Shown here piece after piece: positions 1 to 10,402 of a stretch of DNA of 64,000 nt. The stretch spans positions 6,324,001-6,388,000 of the forward strand of contig JAGPXD010000002.1 of NCBI GenBank assembly GCA_020746995.1, given 5' to 3'. Under the pieces are notes generated by a model. It was not told the origin of the DNA. It did not search any database and was given only the letters and a program-made list of their open reading frames with translations. A program made the translations under genes and the position numbers. The number at the start of each line of letters is the position of its first letter. The first letter of the stretch is position 1. This DNA comes from Plectosphaerella cucumerina (lineage: Eukaryota; Ascomycota; Sordariomycetes; Glomerellales; Plectosphaerellaceae).

Positions 1-684
1 CTCGCTCCGAGGAACAGGACGCCGACGAAGCGCGGCGGCATCAGGGCGTCGCGTGGCCGTGCCCGGGAGCGGCAGCAGGACGCGGCGGCGAATCGTATGC
101 AGACGAGCTTCGCTCCTATTCGAGCCGCACCTGCCCCAGTGTCTGCCGCGGCCGATGACGATATTCCGGAGGACCTGGACCCGACGTTCCTCGCTGAGCT
201 GCCGGAGGATGTCCGCCGTGAGGTCATCGAAGACCACCGGCGCAAACGCCTTGCGAAAAAGTCCGGGCTTAGCTATGACGCCCACCCCCGACGCCCCGTC
301 GGCGAGAGCAGCAGAGCAGCAGCACCAGCGGGCCAGACGAAGCTGCATTTCCCGGCGCCGCCGGCCAAGATTGCCTTCTCTGGGACGTCCTTCACCGCCG
401 TCCAGGATATCAAGGACATGCTGGAGGCATGGTATGGACAGTCCAAGGACGACGGGCCGCACGAGGCCGACGTCGAGGTGTTCGAGAAGTACCTCGCCCG
501 GGTGGTGCTGGAGGAGAAGGACATGGCCAAGACAGTCAAGTTGGTTGGGTGGCTCGGCTTCCTGGCTTCGGCGGACCCGGCCAACGGGATGGGCAAGCAG
601 GTCTGGCTGACGGCGTTGGATGACATCAAGTCGGCGGTACAAGCGGCGGTTCGGAAGAGGGGATTGGCGCCGTTGAAGTTCTAG
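1..684 (+). CDS. REV1: REV1 DNA repair protein, C-terminal part (5' partial)
   Basis: The reading frame is open from base 1, so the gene starts outside the window; about 227 C-terminal residues are present. Rev1 is the Y-family deoxycytidyl transferase and scaffold for translesion synthesis in the nucleus. Near window codon 55 lies a ubiquitin-binding UBM motif (LDPTFLAELPEDVRREV, with the family's central Leu-Pro). The last roughly 100 residues (from TAVQDIKDMLEAWYG to the end) look like the Rev1 C-terminal helical domain that binds Pol zeta (Rev7) and other inserter polymerases. The polymerase and BRCT domains are not in the window. The low-complexity Ala-rich linker between UBM and C-terminal domain is ordinary for fungi. 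The assignment rests on the UBM plus C-terminal domain order; I am fairly sure of it. Confidence 0.85.
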   Translation, partial: LAPRNRTPTKRGGIRASRGRARERQQDAAANRMQTSFAPIRAAPAPVSAAADDDIPEDLDPTFLAELPEDVRREVIEDHRRKRLAKKSGLSYDAHPRRPVGESSRAAAPAGQTKLHFPAPPAKIAFSGTSFTAVQDIKDMLEAWYGQSKDDGPHEADVEVFEKYLARVVLEEKDMAKTVKLVGWLGFLASADPANGMGKQVWLTALDDIKSAVQAAVRKRGLAPLKF

Positions 685-826
685 ACGGGGTTCTCATGAC
701 TAACGACTTATGATACGAGTTGGAGAGGGTAGATATGGTGTAGACTTGTTTGAATGCACAATTCTGGCATGACCATGTTCTCTTCCTCAAAGTCAACTAA
801 CGTTTTAGGTCAACCAACGCACCCGG

Positions 827-1297
827 TCAATCGGCCCGGAAGGTCCGCTCGTCAAACTCGATGCCGTGCTTATCCTCCTGGGCGTAGACACTCAACTTGA
901 GTTCACCGCCGCACATCTGGGTCGCGTCCCCGACGCAGGCCATGTCGCACGCCTCATCCTCGAACCTCTTGCTGTCATCTTCTAGGTAGTTGGAGCACCA
1001 GCACTCACTAGCGGTATGTTAGCTGTAGTCTCCTCTGAAAGATACGACTGGGATGACGTACATTGACTGCTCCAGACCAGCGTAGATGTAGTTGTCTGCG
1101 CGACAGAATTGGGTGCACTTTCCGATGCTCGTGAAGGAGGTGTTGAAATGGAACTTTCCGCCGTTGAGGGCACGGGCGCCGCTCTCGAGGGTCTCGGTTG
1201 TTTCTTCATAGCAGCCGAGGTAGCGGTAGCCGTTGATGGTGGGGAAGTTCGCCCTGGCGAGGGGAAGGAACCCCATGAGGATGGCGAGGAGATGCAT
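827..1297 (-). CDS. Small secreted WSC-domain protein
   Basis: Two exons: 1297-1062 and 1007-827, joined across a 54-nt intron (donor GTACGT, acceptor CTAG); the product is 138 aa. Residues 1-16 form a signal peptide (MHLLAILMGFLPLARA). The rest is one WSC domain: it opens with YRYLGCYEE, has a central YAGLEQS-I-ECWC crossing the splice junction, and ends with CGGELKLSVYAQ, giving the usual eight-cysteine carbohydrate-binding pattern. WSC domains bind cell-wall glucans or occur in wall-stress sensors, but here there is no Ser/Thr stalk, transmembrane helix or GPI signal, so the protein is probably secreted or wall-bound. Without the splice the frame lacks the second half of the domain. The gene is divergent from URA6 and convergent with REV1 (142 bp between stops). 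The substrate is unknown. Confidence 0.8.
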
Positions 1298-2022
1298 GGT
1301 GATGAACAGGTTCTGTAGTCAGGCGCTTGCATAAGACGAGCAGGGCTACTGTGTGGTCATGAAGACTGGCTAGACGCCTTGCCCTATATTTGCAGGTTTC
1401 AAAGTGGTGTGAAGATCGGGACTGTCCGTCATCTGGCTCGATTTATGTTGAGTCGTTCTGGTTTTGTAGGTCAACGCCACGAACAAGCCATCATCATGCC
1501 ACCAAAGAGCGCCCAGTTGCCGTTGCTTTTGAAGTACGTCTGGCTTCAGAGGATTCCATCTTGGATACACAGCTGCAAACCTGCCGTTAGGGGGTACAGG
1601 ATCCGTCTTCTGGCTCAGCCGTGCAGCACAAATTCAGTATACCATCTCTCCCGCTGTTGTCCCATAACTGCCAGTGACTGTCTTGCAAGACTTCCGCCTG
1701 CCTGAAACTGGCTTGATGCCACGGCTCATGTCGTTTTGAAGCTGAAACTTTCCCATCCATGGATATTTTGACAAACCTACCCAGAGTGACGGGTGTGGTG
1801 GCTTACGTCTCTCCACCTCAGCCAAAGCGCGCCAAAATGCATCCGCATCAGACCCATCGCGAGCCGCGGCAGCGCTTACTGCTAGTGCATAAATAAGCGC
1901 CACACGAACCGCCTCGAAACCTGTAAAGCCACCTCGACAAGCTGGGGTACTTCCACACTGCCATCCATCCGCGCCTGCGAGTACATTCTTTTCTGCCCCT
2001 TCCCCCCCAATCACACATCGCC
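1298..2022. other. Divergent promoter interval between the WSC gene and URA6
   Basis: 725 bp between two divergent start codons. A pyrimidine-rich stretch with a run of C lies just before the URA6 ATG (about 1985-2015), as is typical near fungal transcription starts. No coding sequence or RNA gene is recognised; the open frames on both strands have no family features. Confidence 0.5.
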
Positions 2023-3096
2023 ATGCTCTCCAGCCTTCGTCCCTGTTTTTCTGCCCGATCTCCGGTAGCTCGCGGCATCGCAGGAATCTCGCCGTCACTC
2101 CTTGCATCAACCATCCCGACTCCTGCTCCTTTTTCGCTTCCTAAGACCGCCTTCCGCAACACCTACCAGCACCAGCACCAGCACCAGCACCAGCACCGTG
2201 CCTACTCTTCCGAGCCGCCTAAGCCCAAGGCCAAGAGTGCCGGTCTCAAGTTCCTTCCCTTCGTCGCCGTCATCCTCGCCACCAGCGGAGCCTTCGTCCT
2301 CCTCACCAACCGCCGCGTCGGCAGTATGTCTACCTTGCTAGCCAGGGACCCTCCCGTGATCAAGCTACGTTCACTGACCTCATCTCTCCGAACAGCTGCC
2401 CCACCCGCGTCCGACACCATGCCCGTCCTCTCCGGCCCCCCGAAGCCTGCCGGCCAAATCGCCGCCCCGGCCAAGTCGACGCCCACCTTCTCCCCCGAGC
2501 AGACCACGGTTGTCTTCGTCCTCGGCGGACCCGGCGCCGGCAAGGGCACTCAGTGCGCCAACCTCGTCAAGAACCACGGCTTCACCCATCTGTCTGCTGG
2601 CGACCTCCTTCGTGCTGAGCAGGACCGCCCCGGCTCGCAGTTTGGCCAGCTGATCAAAGACTACATCAAGGACGGCCTCATCGTCCCCATGGAGGTGACC
2701 GTCCAGCTGCTCGAGAACGCCATGACCGAGACCATCCGCAACAGCGCGACGCCCAACGGAAAGCACAAGTTCCTCATCGATGGTTTCCCCCGCAAGATGG
2801 ACCAGGCCCACAAGTTCGAGGAGGCCGTCTGCCCCGCGCGTCTCGTCCTCTTCTACGACTGTCCCGAGGACGAGATGGAGCGCCGCCTCCTCGAGCGCGG
2901 CAAGACCAGCGGCCGCTCCGACGACAACGCCGAGTCGATCCGCAAGCGCTTCCGCACGTTTGTCGAGACCAGCATGCCTGTCGTCGACTACTACGATCAG
3001 CACAACAAGGTTGTCAAGATCAAGGCTACCGCTACTCCTGAGGAGGTCTACAAGAACACCCGCGAGGAGCTCACCAAGCGCCTCGAGGGCTTCTGA
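2023..3096 (+). CDS. URA6: UMP/CMP kinase (uridylate kinase) with N-terminal extension
   Basis: Phosphorylates UMP and CMP with ATP, a step of pyrimidine nucleotide synthesis. Exons 2023-2323 and 2396-3096 give 333 aa. The kinase core begins with VVFVLGGPGAGKGTQ, a P-loop with the adenylate-kinase-family GGPGAGKGTQ signature; then come the NMP-binding segment (HLSAGDLLRAE), the DGFPR motif (LIDGFPRKMDQ), and a short LID with RGKTSGRSDDN, the form typical of UMP/CMP kinases rather than long-LID adenylate kinases. Ahead of the core is an Arg/Ser/His-Gln-rich presequence-like segment and a hydrophobic helix (LPFVAVILATSGAFVLL), so an organellar or membrane-anchored form is plausible. The 72-nt intron (GTATGT...CTGAC...ACAG) is in frame and has no stop, so retention would add 24 aa. 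Kinase identity is strong; targeting is inferred. Confidence 0.88.
   Translation: MLSSLRPCFSARSPVARGIAGISPSLLASTIPTPAPFSLPKTAFRNTYQHQHQHQHQHRAYSSEPPKPKAKSAGLKFLPFVAVILATSGAFVLLTNRRVGSMSTLLARDPPVIKLRSLTSSLRTAAPPASDTMPVLSGPPKPAGQIAAPAKSTPTFSPEQTTVVFVLGGPGAGKGTQCANLVKNHGFTHLSAGDLLRAEQDRPGSQFGQLIKDYIKDGLIVPMEVTVQLLENAMTETIRNSATPNGKHKFLIDGFPRKMDQAHKFEEAVCPARLVLFYDCPEDEMERRLLERGKTSGRSDDNAESIRKRFRTFVETSMPVVDYYDQHNKVVKIKATATPEEVYKNTREELTKRLEGF
2165..2197 (+). repeat. ACCAGC hexamer tandem repeat in URA6
   Basis: About five and a half copies of ACCAGC encode an alternating His-Gln run in the N-terminal extension of URA6, outside the kinase domain. It is a simple coding microsatellite, probably length-variable between strains. 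Confidence 0.85.
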
Positions 3097-3560
3097 GCAT
3101 GCTACCGCTAGGCTTGGATACGAGCCGTCGGAGGGCCCTGCTATAGTATTGTTGTAATTGTGTACTTGTTTTTGTTTCCCGGGGCTGGAGCGTGGCGGTT
3201 GGTTGAGGATAGAGACTCGTTCGATGTGAAGAACCTGACACTGCAGAATTATAGATTATAATGCAACTCAAACCAGGAACTTTTTGATGAACTAAGCGCA
3301 CACTCACCAACCCCATGTAACAGCACACCAGGATCTTGTGTCCGTTGCTCGGGAGACAAGAGGAGGAGATGACCACGCAGTCTTGGAGAATGCCCCAGAT
3401 CTGCCTTCTTGTTACAAGACACATTCTAGCCATCATACCACCAACAAGCGCTGAGTTGCCATGGAACCCCAAACTGTGGAGTAGTCTCTCCCGACAATAC
3501 GTTTACTATACACTGCTGACTTCAGAAGAATACTTGTAGCCTGTCTCCCTCTCTGTCATC
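3097..3560. other. Intergenic, convergent 3' ends
   Basis: 464 bp between the URA6 stop and the stop of the DUF7580 gene on the other strand. It is AT-richer than the neighbouring coding DNA and presumably holds both 3' untranslated regions. No other feature is seen. Confidence 0.5.
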
Positions 3561-5304
3561 CTACAACGGCCCGTAGCTATCCGGGAACATCAGATACGTC
3601 GCCTTGATCGGCGCGAGCACCACATCATGGAACTGCTGCCGAAACGTTGAGAAGCAGAACTGCCGGTACGACTCGCGTCCCTCAAACGCAAACTTGATGC
3701 ACCGCTCCGCTGCGTACCCGTACGAGTTCCCCGCCGTGCAGCATACCTCCTCGAGCTTGTTCCGCGCTGCTTCGTATACATCCAGGATCGATCCAGACCC
3801 CGTAATGGGCTCGTTGGTGCAAAGCTCAACGAGCAGAACCCCCAGGAGGAAGACGTTTTTGTGGCTGATGTGATTGTAGAACTTGTCCGCTGCAGGCGTC
3901 TCGGTACCGTCTGTTGCTGAGCCGAAGGTGGATGACGTACACGGGTATCGAGATAGGAATTCCTGCTGATTCCTGTTCTCAACGAAGACACCCATCTGCT
4001 CCTTATCCCACAGATCCCTCAGCCAAGGGCTGTCCCCCAAGTGTAGCACCGACCATGCGATGGAAACCGCCAGGCCGTACCGCTCCTTTGCGGAGAGCAT
4101 TGGCCACCTCCGCTGGTGCGGTCCTGCTGGAGTCCGCGATAGCAGAGATTTAATTGGAATCTTCTCCTTGATCTCGTGCCTTTCTTTGCTGTGCCAGATG
4201 GAAAAGTGTTTCTCTTGGCATGGGTCTTCGATAAGCCCGCGCTTGGTCGAGGAAACATGTCCTGAGCAAACGGCAGTGCATAGATCCGTCAGTCGGCTTG
4301 TAGGTTCCGCCATTGCAGGTACATCCAAGCTCTCCAAGGCTACTGTTGTCGTTACAACGGAAGGAACCTCAGGGCCAGTTCTGGAAAGCGCGCGGAGTAT
4401 CGAAAACTGGACGGCCTTCGTCTTCAGAGGCGGTGACTTTGGCGAAGGGATCCGATCGGGCGTGACGACTGGCGTAGGGGGCCCGTTCAGCGACGGCCGG
4501 ATGTCTGACTCAGGGGTAGCATGCAGTCTTCGCCAGGCGCGGCAGTCTCCGGTCCGCATATCTGCCTTGGATAGAACCACGACTTTGATAGGATTTGCTG
4601 CCAACTCGTAAGAGACCCAGTCGAGATCGATCGCGGCCTCATGGGAAGGGCCAGTGCAATCGCAGGTAAAGGCAGAGCCCAGCGCGCCGTGGAGGGAATC
4701 CAACGACTGCCGCAGGGCAGCGCACCGCTTCGGGTTGAATCTTCGCTTCAGATCCTGAACCATTTGGCTTTCATCTTCCGCGGGGACCTCTGATTTCTCC
4801 AGGCATCCCTTCAGATCCTGGTTCCAGTGACGCAGGTCGGCTACAATTTTCTCCCGCTTCTTGATGTTGACGCTGTGCTTCACTCTGCGCCACTCCCATT
4901 TGAGCTTGTCGGGAAGTAGAGTCGGCTTGGAGTTTGAGGTCAGCTAGAGCTTCGAGACAGCCATCTTATGGAAAGCGTACTCGTCCTTTCACATCGACGT
5001 CTAGGTCCTTGAGCAACTCGGCAGTGAGCCCGTTCATTCGTCGGAAAATAGACATCAGCTCCTCGGCGACATCAGGAAATTGCCTCTCGAGGCATTCGCG
5101 GAGCTCTTCCGTCGTGGAGTCGTCGCTTAGCCCGATAGCTGAGATTGTGGTGTGTAGCTGGCGTCTTTGGATAATCAGGTCGCTCCTGAAGTCCTCAATC
5201 GAAACCCGGTATCTGTGGTATGCTGACAAGGGCTCGGCGTACTTCTCTAAGGCCAGGATCACCAACGGGATGCCTCCAAGTACGAGCCCCGCAACTTCGG
5301 CCAT
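3561..5304 (-). CDS. DUF7580-type protein with degenerate kinase-like C-terminal half
   Basis: Two exons, 5304-4981 and 4925-3561, give 562 aa. The 55-nt intron has donor GTACGC, a GCTGACC branch site and acceptor CCAAG; an alternative acceptor 18 nt earlier (CTCTAG) would keep frame but make a 37-nt intron. The N-terminus (MAEVAGLVLGGIPLVILALEKY) is a short hydrophobic helix followed by a helical region of about 100 residues, the start seen in many fungal DUF7580 proteins. After a Pro/Ser-rich linker, residues about 385-480 resemble a protein-kinase C-lobe (LSAKERYGLAVSIAWSVLHLGDSPWL, then HKNVFLLGVLLVELC), but I find no glycine loop, catalytic HRD or DFG motif, so it is likely a pseudokinase. 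The family is often associated with fungal HET/NLR-like genes; a role here is inference. It is divergent from the zinc-finger/ankyrin gene, 555 bp apart. Confidence 0.7.
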
Positions 5305-5859
5305 GGTTCAAGGAGTAACTGGGCTGGATGTTTGTGAGAGATTCACGGATCCTAAGAGGGGTAGCGATGAGGCTGACTGAAGAGACCAGGATGCTATGCT
5401 GTGCCTGCTGATGGTGTGGCAGGACACCGACTACGGAAGGCGCTATTACGGAAACAACCAAATGGGACTAAACCTTTTCATGTCTTCCCACGAAAGATGT
5501 TGTTCCTCCGTGTCTTCTCACAAAAGATATTCTTCTTTCGTGGACTCTTACAGAAGAGTTAAAGACTTGAATTTTGATTAGCTTCACGTCTTCTTCTTAC
5601 CTCCTAAGTATGTTTGTAGTCTAGGTCGACCTTGCCTCGGTCTGGATCAAGGTACACTATAGCCTTCCGTACCCATCTTCATTGGCCACCCCCTCATGCA
5701 CCTCCATGCATGCCAACCCATGGATCTTTCAGCTCAATCAGGCTGTCACCAAAATGTATTCCCCTCATCTTGTCCACGGAGAACTGCTGACGAAACTATT
5801 GATAGCCCGTGTGTTTGGGCTCGCGAGCCGACACCATCGGCTTCTTCCGTTCCGCCACC
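5305..5859. other. Divergent promoter between DUF7580 and zinc-finger/ankyrin genes
   Basis: 555 bp between the two start codons, with several ATGs on the plus strand (for example 5396, 5706-5720, 5755), so a long leader of the plus-strand gene would carry upstream ORFs. It also contains the 30-bp repeat listed separately. A 61-codon frame at 5396-5581 spans that repeat but has no other support. Confidence 0.4.
5483..5542 (+). repeat. Two tandem 30-bp imperfect repeats
   Basis: Copies at 5483-5512 and 5513-5542 (TCTTCYCACRAAAGATRTT then a variable part ending TTCNTG or TCCGTG). A weaker third start (GACTCTTACAGAAGA) follows directly. In the 5396 frame this reads as a ten-residue repeat, but the frame is probably not expressed. 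Confidence 0.65.
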
Positions 5860-8800
5860 ATGGCGGACCTTTCGGAATCCATCTCTGGCCTTTTCGTTGA
5901 GTGTTTAAGCTCCTTCGGGTCCCTCATCATTGCCCTCAGCAATGAGAGGTGCCGTGCCGTCCACCTGGAACAGGTTGTTCCTGTTCAGATGTTCGAGGAG
6001 TACGGCAGATTCAAGATCTGGGGCGATCAGACCAAAGCAGAACTACCACCTCTGGCCCGAGGTTCTTTGGATGATACCCTTCGCCGAGACGCTGAATTAA
6101 GAGATCTTGTGCATGGAATCCTCAAGCGCCTAAGGGCTGTTTTGAGTCGAGGTGGGCTGGCTACTTACTCAAGAACCGAGATCGTGTCGTCCGTTCCTAA
6201 CTTTTTGCAGCAACGGATATCGCTTCAAGAACGATCGACCCGGGGGCAGGATCGGACCATGATTCTATCAGCAGCGTCAGCGCCGATTCGGAGTCGGAGG
6301 ACGAGGCAGCCACGCAGTCACGGAGGATGCCCCAGATCTGTCTTCTTGTTCAACAGATCACCGGCCAGGTCCGGGCTCTTCACGACCTCTCGTCGCTGCT
6401 AAGGCGCCCCAATGTCACCGACAAGTACATTCGATCTGTTCAGACCAAGATGCGGGCGGCAGGGCCACTCACGGAACAGGTTCTGGACTTTTCCAGTGCA
6501 GACCTCTGCCATGTCCAGGAAAAGGTGTTGCAGTGGCGAGGACTAACGAAGAGCAGTCGTGAAAGCCAGTTCGATAACGAAGCTGTCGCCCCTGTCGAGG
6601 GACAGCCGACACAGCAGCACGGCATCGAGGATCTGTCATGGTTCTGCATCCGACTCGCCACCGCAAACATCCGTAGGCGAGAGCAGCTCGGCTACTGGGT
6701 CGAGCACCCGTACGAACGAGACTTCTCCAAGCCACTTCTCGTCGTGGAAGCTCCCGTACTTGAGACCCGAACCGAGGCGTCGCGGAGCCAGGCGTCGACA
6801 ATCAAGGCCCCAGTCCAGGTACAAAGCGTTACTAGCGACTGGTCCAAGACACATACCTCCAAGATGAGCTTCTCGACGGCTGCAGTGTCCGATCTCGTCG
6901 ACGGCGGGTCAATCGCACGGCCACGAACAGTGTACGCACCCTCTGTCGTAGAGCACAGCCAAAGCAACACGATTCCACCTCCACCAAGGGCCGAAGAGGG
7001 GCAGCCGACATTTCCATGTCCCTACTGCGGGATGTCTCTGGATTCTATCGAAATGCAGGATCGACAGGCATGGAAGTACGTCTTCTTCACTTGATCGATA
7101 GGCGCACATGCTAATCACCTTCAGACGTCATGTCTTCCGCGACCTTCGACCCTACGTGTGCACCTTTGAAGGATGTCAGACTGCCGGCAAGATGTACGTC
7201 AGTCGGCACGAATGGGTCTATCACGAGATGCAGACTCACCGACGCGAGTATGTCTGCAAGGAGTGCGATCAAGTACTCTCCAGCAGAGCCGAGATGACGG
7301 AGCACATACGCGGCCACCGCGAGGAACCCGTGAAGCCTGGTCAGCTAAGCGTCATGCTCGACCTCTGCAGCCGTCAAATCGACACGTTGGATCCTCGGAA
7401 GGAGCCATGCCTCATCTGCGGCCAGGAGATGTCCCTCCCAGAGCTCCAGACACATCTCGCAACTCACATGGAGAGTCTTGCCATCTTCGTTCTCCCGTCT
7501 ACAGTCGAGGATGATGGAAGCAAAGGCTCCGCTGCTTCTGTTCGCATGGCCAATGTTGAGTCCACCGGTGAGAGGGGTGATGCCATGTCCACAAAGAGCA
7601 GTCTCGGCTTCTCCGACGGAGGCGAGCCTCACCTTACAGCAGTCGAGTTTGAAAGGCTGCTTCTCGCCGCTAGTACTGCTACCATTGCACTCGAAATCCC
7701 AGGATCGGATCCAAGCAAGGATCCTTCGGCAGAACCGGATCCCCTGCGACAAAGAGAGGGAATTGTCGAGGAAGACTTTGGATATGTCACTTCCGAAGAA
7801 TTACAAACACTGGACGTACAAGACATGACTCCTCTTGAGCTGGCTGCACCAGAGAACATGGACGAGATTACCCAAACCCAACCAGACCAAGCATCGCAGG
7901 ATCAGCCAGCACAGGAAGAACATACGCAAGAAGAGCCCACGCAACCTCTGAGTGCCGATGAGCTAGTAGGGCGGATATCAGCGCTCATATCCGACGGCGC
8001 CAGCCCGCATGTCCAAGATGAAGCCGGCCGGACACCTCTTCACATCGCTTGCCTCGGTCTCGACGAACGGGTCGTCCGCTTACTCCTCGGTTGGGGGGCT
8101 AATCCCAATACCCAAGACCGCTCAGGAGAAACCTCTCTGCACACCGTGTCTCGAGAAGGTCACGGAAAAATCGTGCAGTTGCTCTTCCAGCACAATGCCG
8201 ACCCTAACATCCGCAATGAAGACGAACAAACCCCCCTGCACCTGGCTGCGCTCAGTGGTTCCTACACGGTGGCCTTAGAACTCCTCTTCCACTTGGTCGA
8301 CCCTAATGTCCAGGACATTGCTGGGCGTACCCCCTTACATGATGCTGTCCGAGAGGGACGCGAAAACATTGCGAGGTTACTTGTCTCAAAGGATGCCGAT
8401 GCGAACATCCAAGACAACAACGGACAGACACCTCTGCATTTGGCCGCACTAAATCGTTACGGTTGGAGACTCGGCTCCTCCCTCATCTCCCACTCAGCCG
8501 ATCCTAACCTCCAGGACTACGATGGACACACCCCTCTTCACATTGCATCTCGAGACGGACATGGCGAGGTTGTGCGATTTCTGCTCCCGCATGGCGCCAG
8601 AACAGACCTTGTGTCGAACGACGGACGAACTCCGTTACACTTGGCCGCGTCAAGGCCTTCACCAGTGGTTATTGAGATCCTTCTCTCTAATTCGGCTGAC
8701 CCCAATACTCAAGACCATGTTGGAGGCACCCCTTTACACTACGCATCTCGCGATGGCCACTTGCAGGTTGTGAACATGCTGGTTCAGGTCAACACTTATT

Positions 8801-10182
8801 TAGAGGTCGCGGATGAGGATGGTGTGACAGCCCTGCATCTGGCAGCTTTTCATGGATACGAAGAAATTGTTCGCACTCTCTTGTTGAAGGGCGCAAAAGT
8901 CGACTGCAGGGATAACGATGGGCGGACGCCGCTGCACAAGGCTTGCTGGCAAGGCCATCCAGATGTCGTCAACACACTGCTCGAATACGAAGCCGACGTT
9001 GCAAGCAGAGACGGCGAAGGACGGACGCCGTTGCATCGGGCCTCTCGCCGCGGACATGACTTGATCGTCAGAAAACTCCTGCAAAAGGGAGCCGATGTGA
9101 GGAAGTTCGACAAGCACGGCTGGAGGGCGCTGCACGAAGCTGCCGACGGCGGCCATGAAGCCGTCGTCAGACTGCTGTGTCTTTTCGGTGTCAATGTCAA
9201 TAGGACAACCAACCTGGGCCGGTCAGCGGTGCACATGGCGGCCTGGAACGGCCACAGCCACGTGGTCCGGCGCCTCCATAACAAAGGAGCAGACGTCAAC
9301 CTTGCAGACAATGAGGGCTGGACGCCGCTGATGCGGGCGGTAAGCTCCGGACATTACCACACCACCGACACTCTGTTGCAGCTGGGAGCGTTGACAGGTG
9401 AGCTCAACAGCAGCGGCGACACGGCGCAAACCATAGCTAGGAAGCTGGGCGACGAGACCATGCTCAATCTGCTCATGGACTATACCCAGGGTATTCCCAT
9501 GTGCTCGGTGCAATGGTGCTCTGAACGCGCCGTTGGCAACGTGGATTGGCCCCGGGCGAGGACCTGCGCCCAACATCTTAATACCTACCCACCGGAGAAG
9601 TTGGCAGGCAGTGGCCGGTTCACGAGAGTCCTGGGCCGGGTATCAAAAGTGGGAGAAACGCACGACCATGACGCACAGAATATGGTCAGTGGGTTGGAAA
9701 GCCTCGTTCGGGTGTCAACATTATCACGCACAACCGGATTCGGGGGGAGAGCTGGCCCTGACGTGGCGGGAGATGCTGAGGACGATTTGACCAACCTTCG
9801 GCACAGGCTCTCCACGGCACGTGCAACACTCCGTCTCGATCAATTTTCGGAGCTAGAATATCTCCGCGCGCTGCACCGCGATGAGCCGCACGAGCTCGAC
9901 CGCCACTTGCGCAAGGCGGAAGAGGAGCACAAGCGTATGTCCGATGCCTTGGAGAGGGAGACCGATGCCCAAATGCGCGCTGCCATGGACGGCAGTAGCG
10001 GAGGCCCGGCAACAGCAGCGTCATCGTCCTCGGCCATACCACGAGGAGGCAATGAGAGTGCGGGACCCAGTGAATGGACGGAGGAGGGGCCGGGGGAAGG
10101 CCTGCGAGAGCGTGGAAGACCCAAAGCACCGGATTGGACGGGGGAGCGTGAGGACCTCGAAGAAGGACGGGGGAGAAAGTGA
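5860..10182 (+). CDS. C2H2 zinc-finger protein with 14 ankyrin repeats
   Basis: Three exons, 5860-6151, 6211-7075 and 7125-10182, encode 1404 aa; introns are 59 nt (CCTAAC branch, TTTTTGCAG acceptor) and 49 nt. The ATG at 5860 has an ideal context (CCACCATGG). Residues 1-360 are an N-terminal helical region of the type found ahead of zinc fingers in many fungal proteins (MADLSESISGLFVECLSSFG). A cluster of degenerate C2H2 fingers spans about 362-510 (CPYCGM; YVCTFEGC...HEWVYHEMQTH; YVCKECDQ...HIRGH; CLICGQ...HLATH), interrupted by intron 2. Fourteen consecutive ankyrin repeats run from about 680 to 1145, most with the DxxGRTPLHxA core. The tail is charged and low-complexity. No effector domain such as NACHT or Patatin is visible. 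It probably acts through protein binding; the ligand is unknown. Confidence 0.82.
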
Positions 10183-10402
10183 TATCTCGCATCTCATCAC
10201 GCACCGTATCCTGAATCCATGGACGTCACATTGAGTGCTGTTTGGCCGTTTGTAGATCGTTGATGTGCTTGTGTGCTCTATGGGAGCCCCGAGCAGGAGC
10301 CTGGTATCTGTGTGCCCGAACTCTATCCGTATATGTATGTGTCCCGTGTCCCGTGTTGCCGTTGAATATTCGTACAGTTGTTGTTACAATCGCCCCCCAC
10401 AG

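Noticed and set aside
4506..4512. TGACTCA inside the DUF7580 gene, and others at 35612 and 60994
   Set aside because: This 7-mer is expected several times in 64 kb by chance; only the copy next to FRS2 is placed sensibly, with the one before arg-3 as a weaker case.
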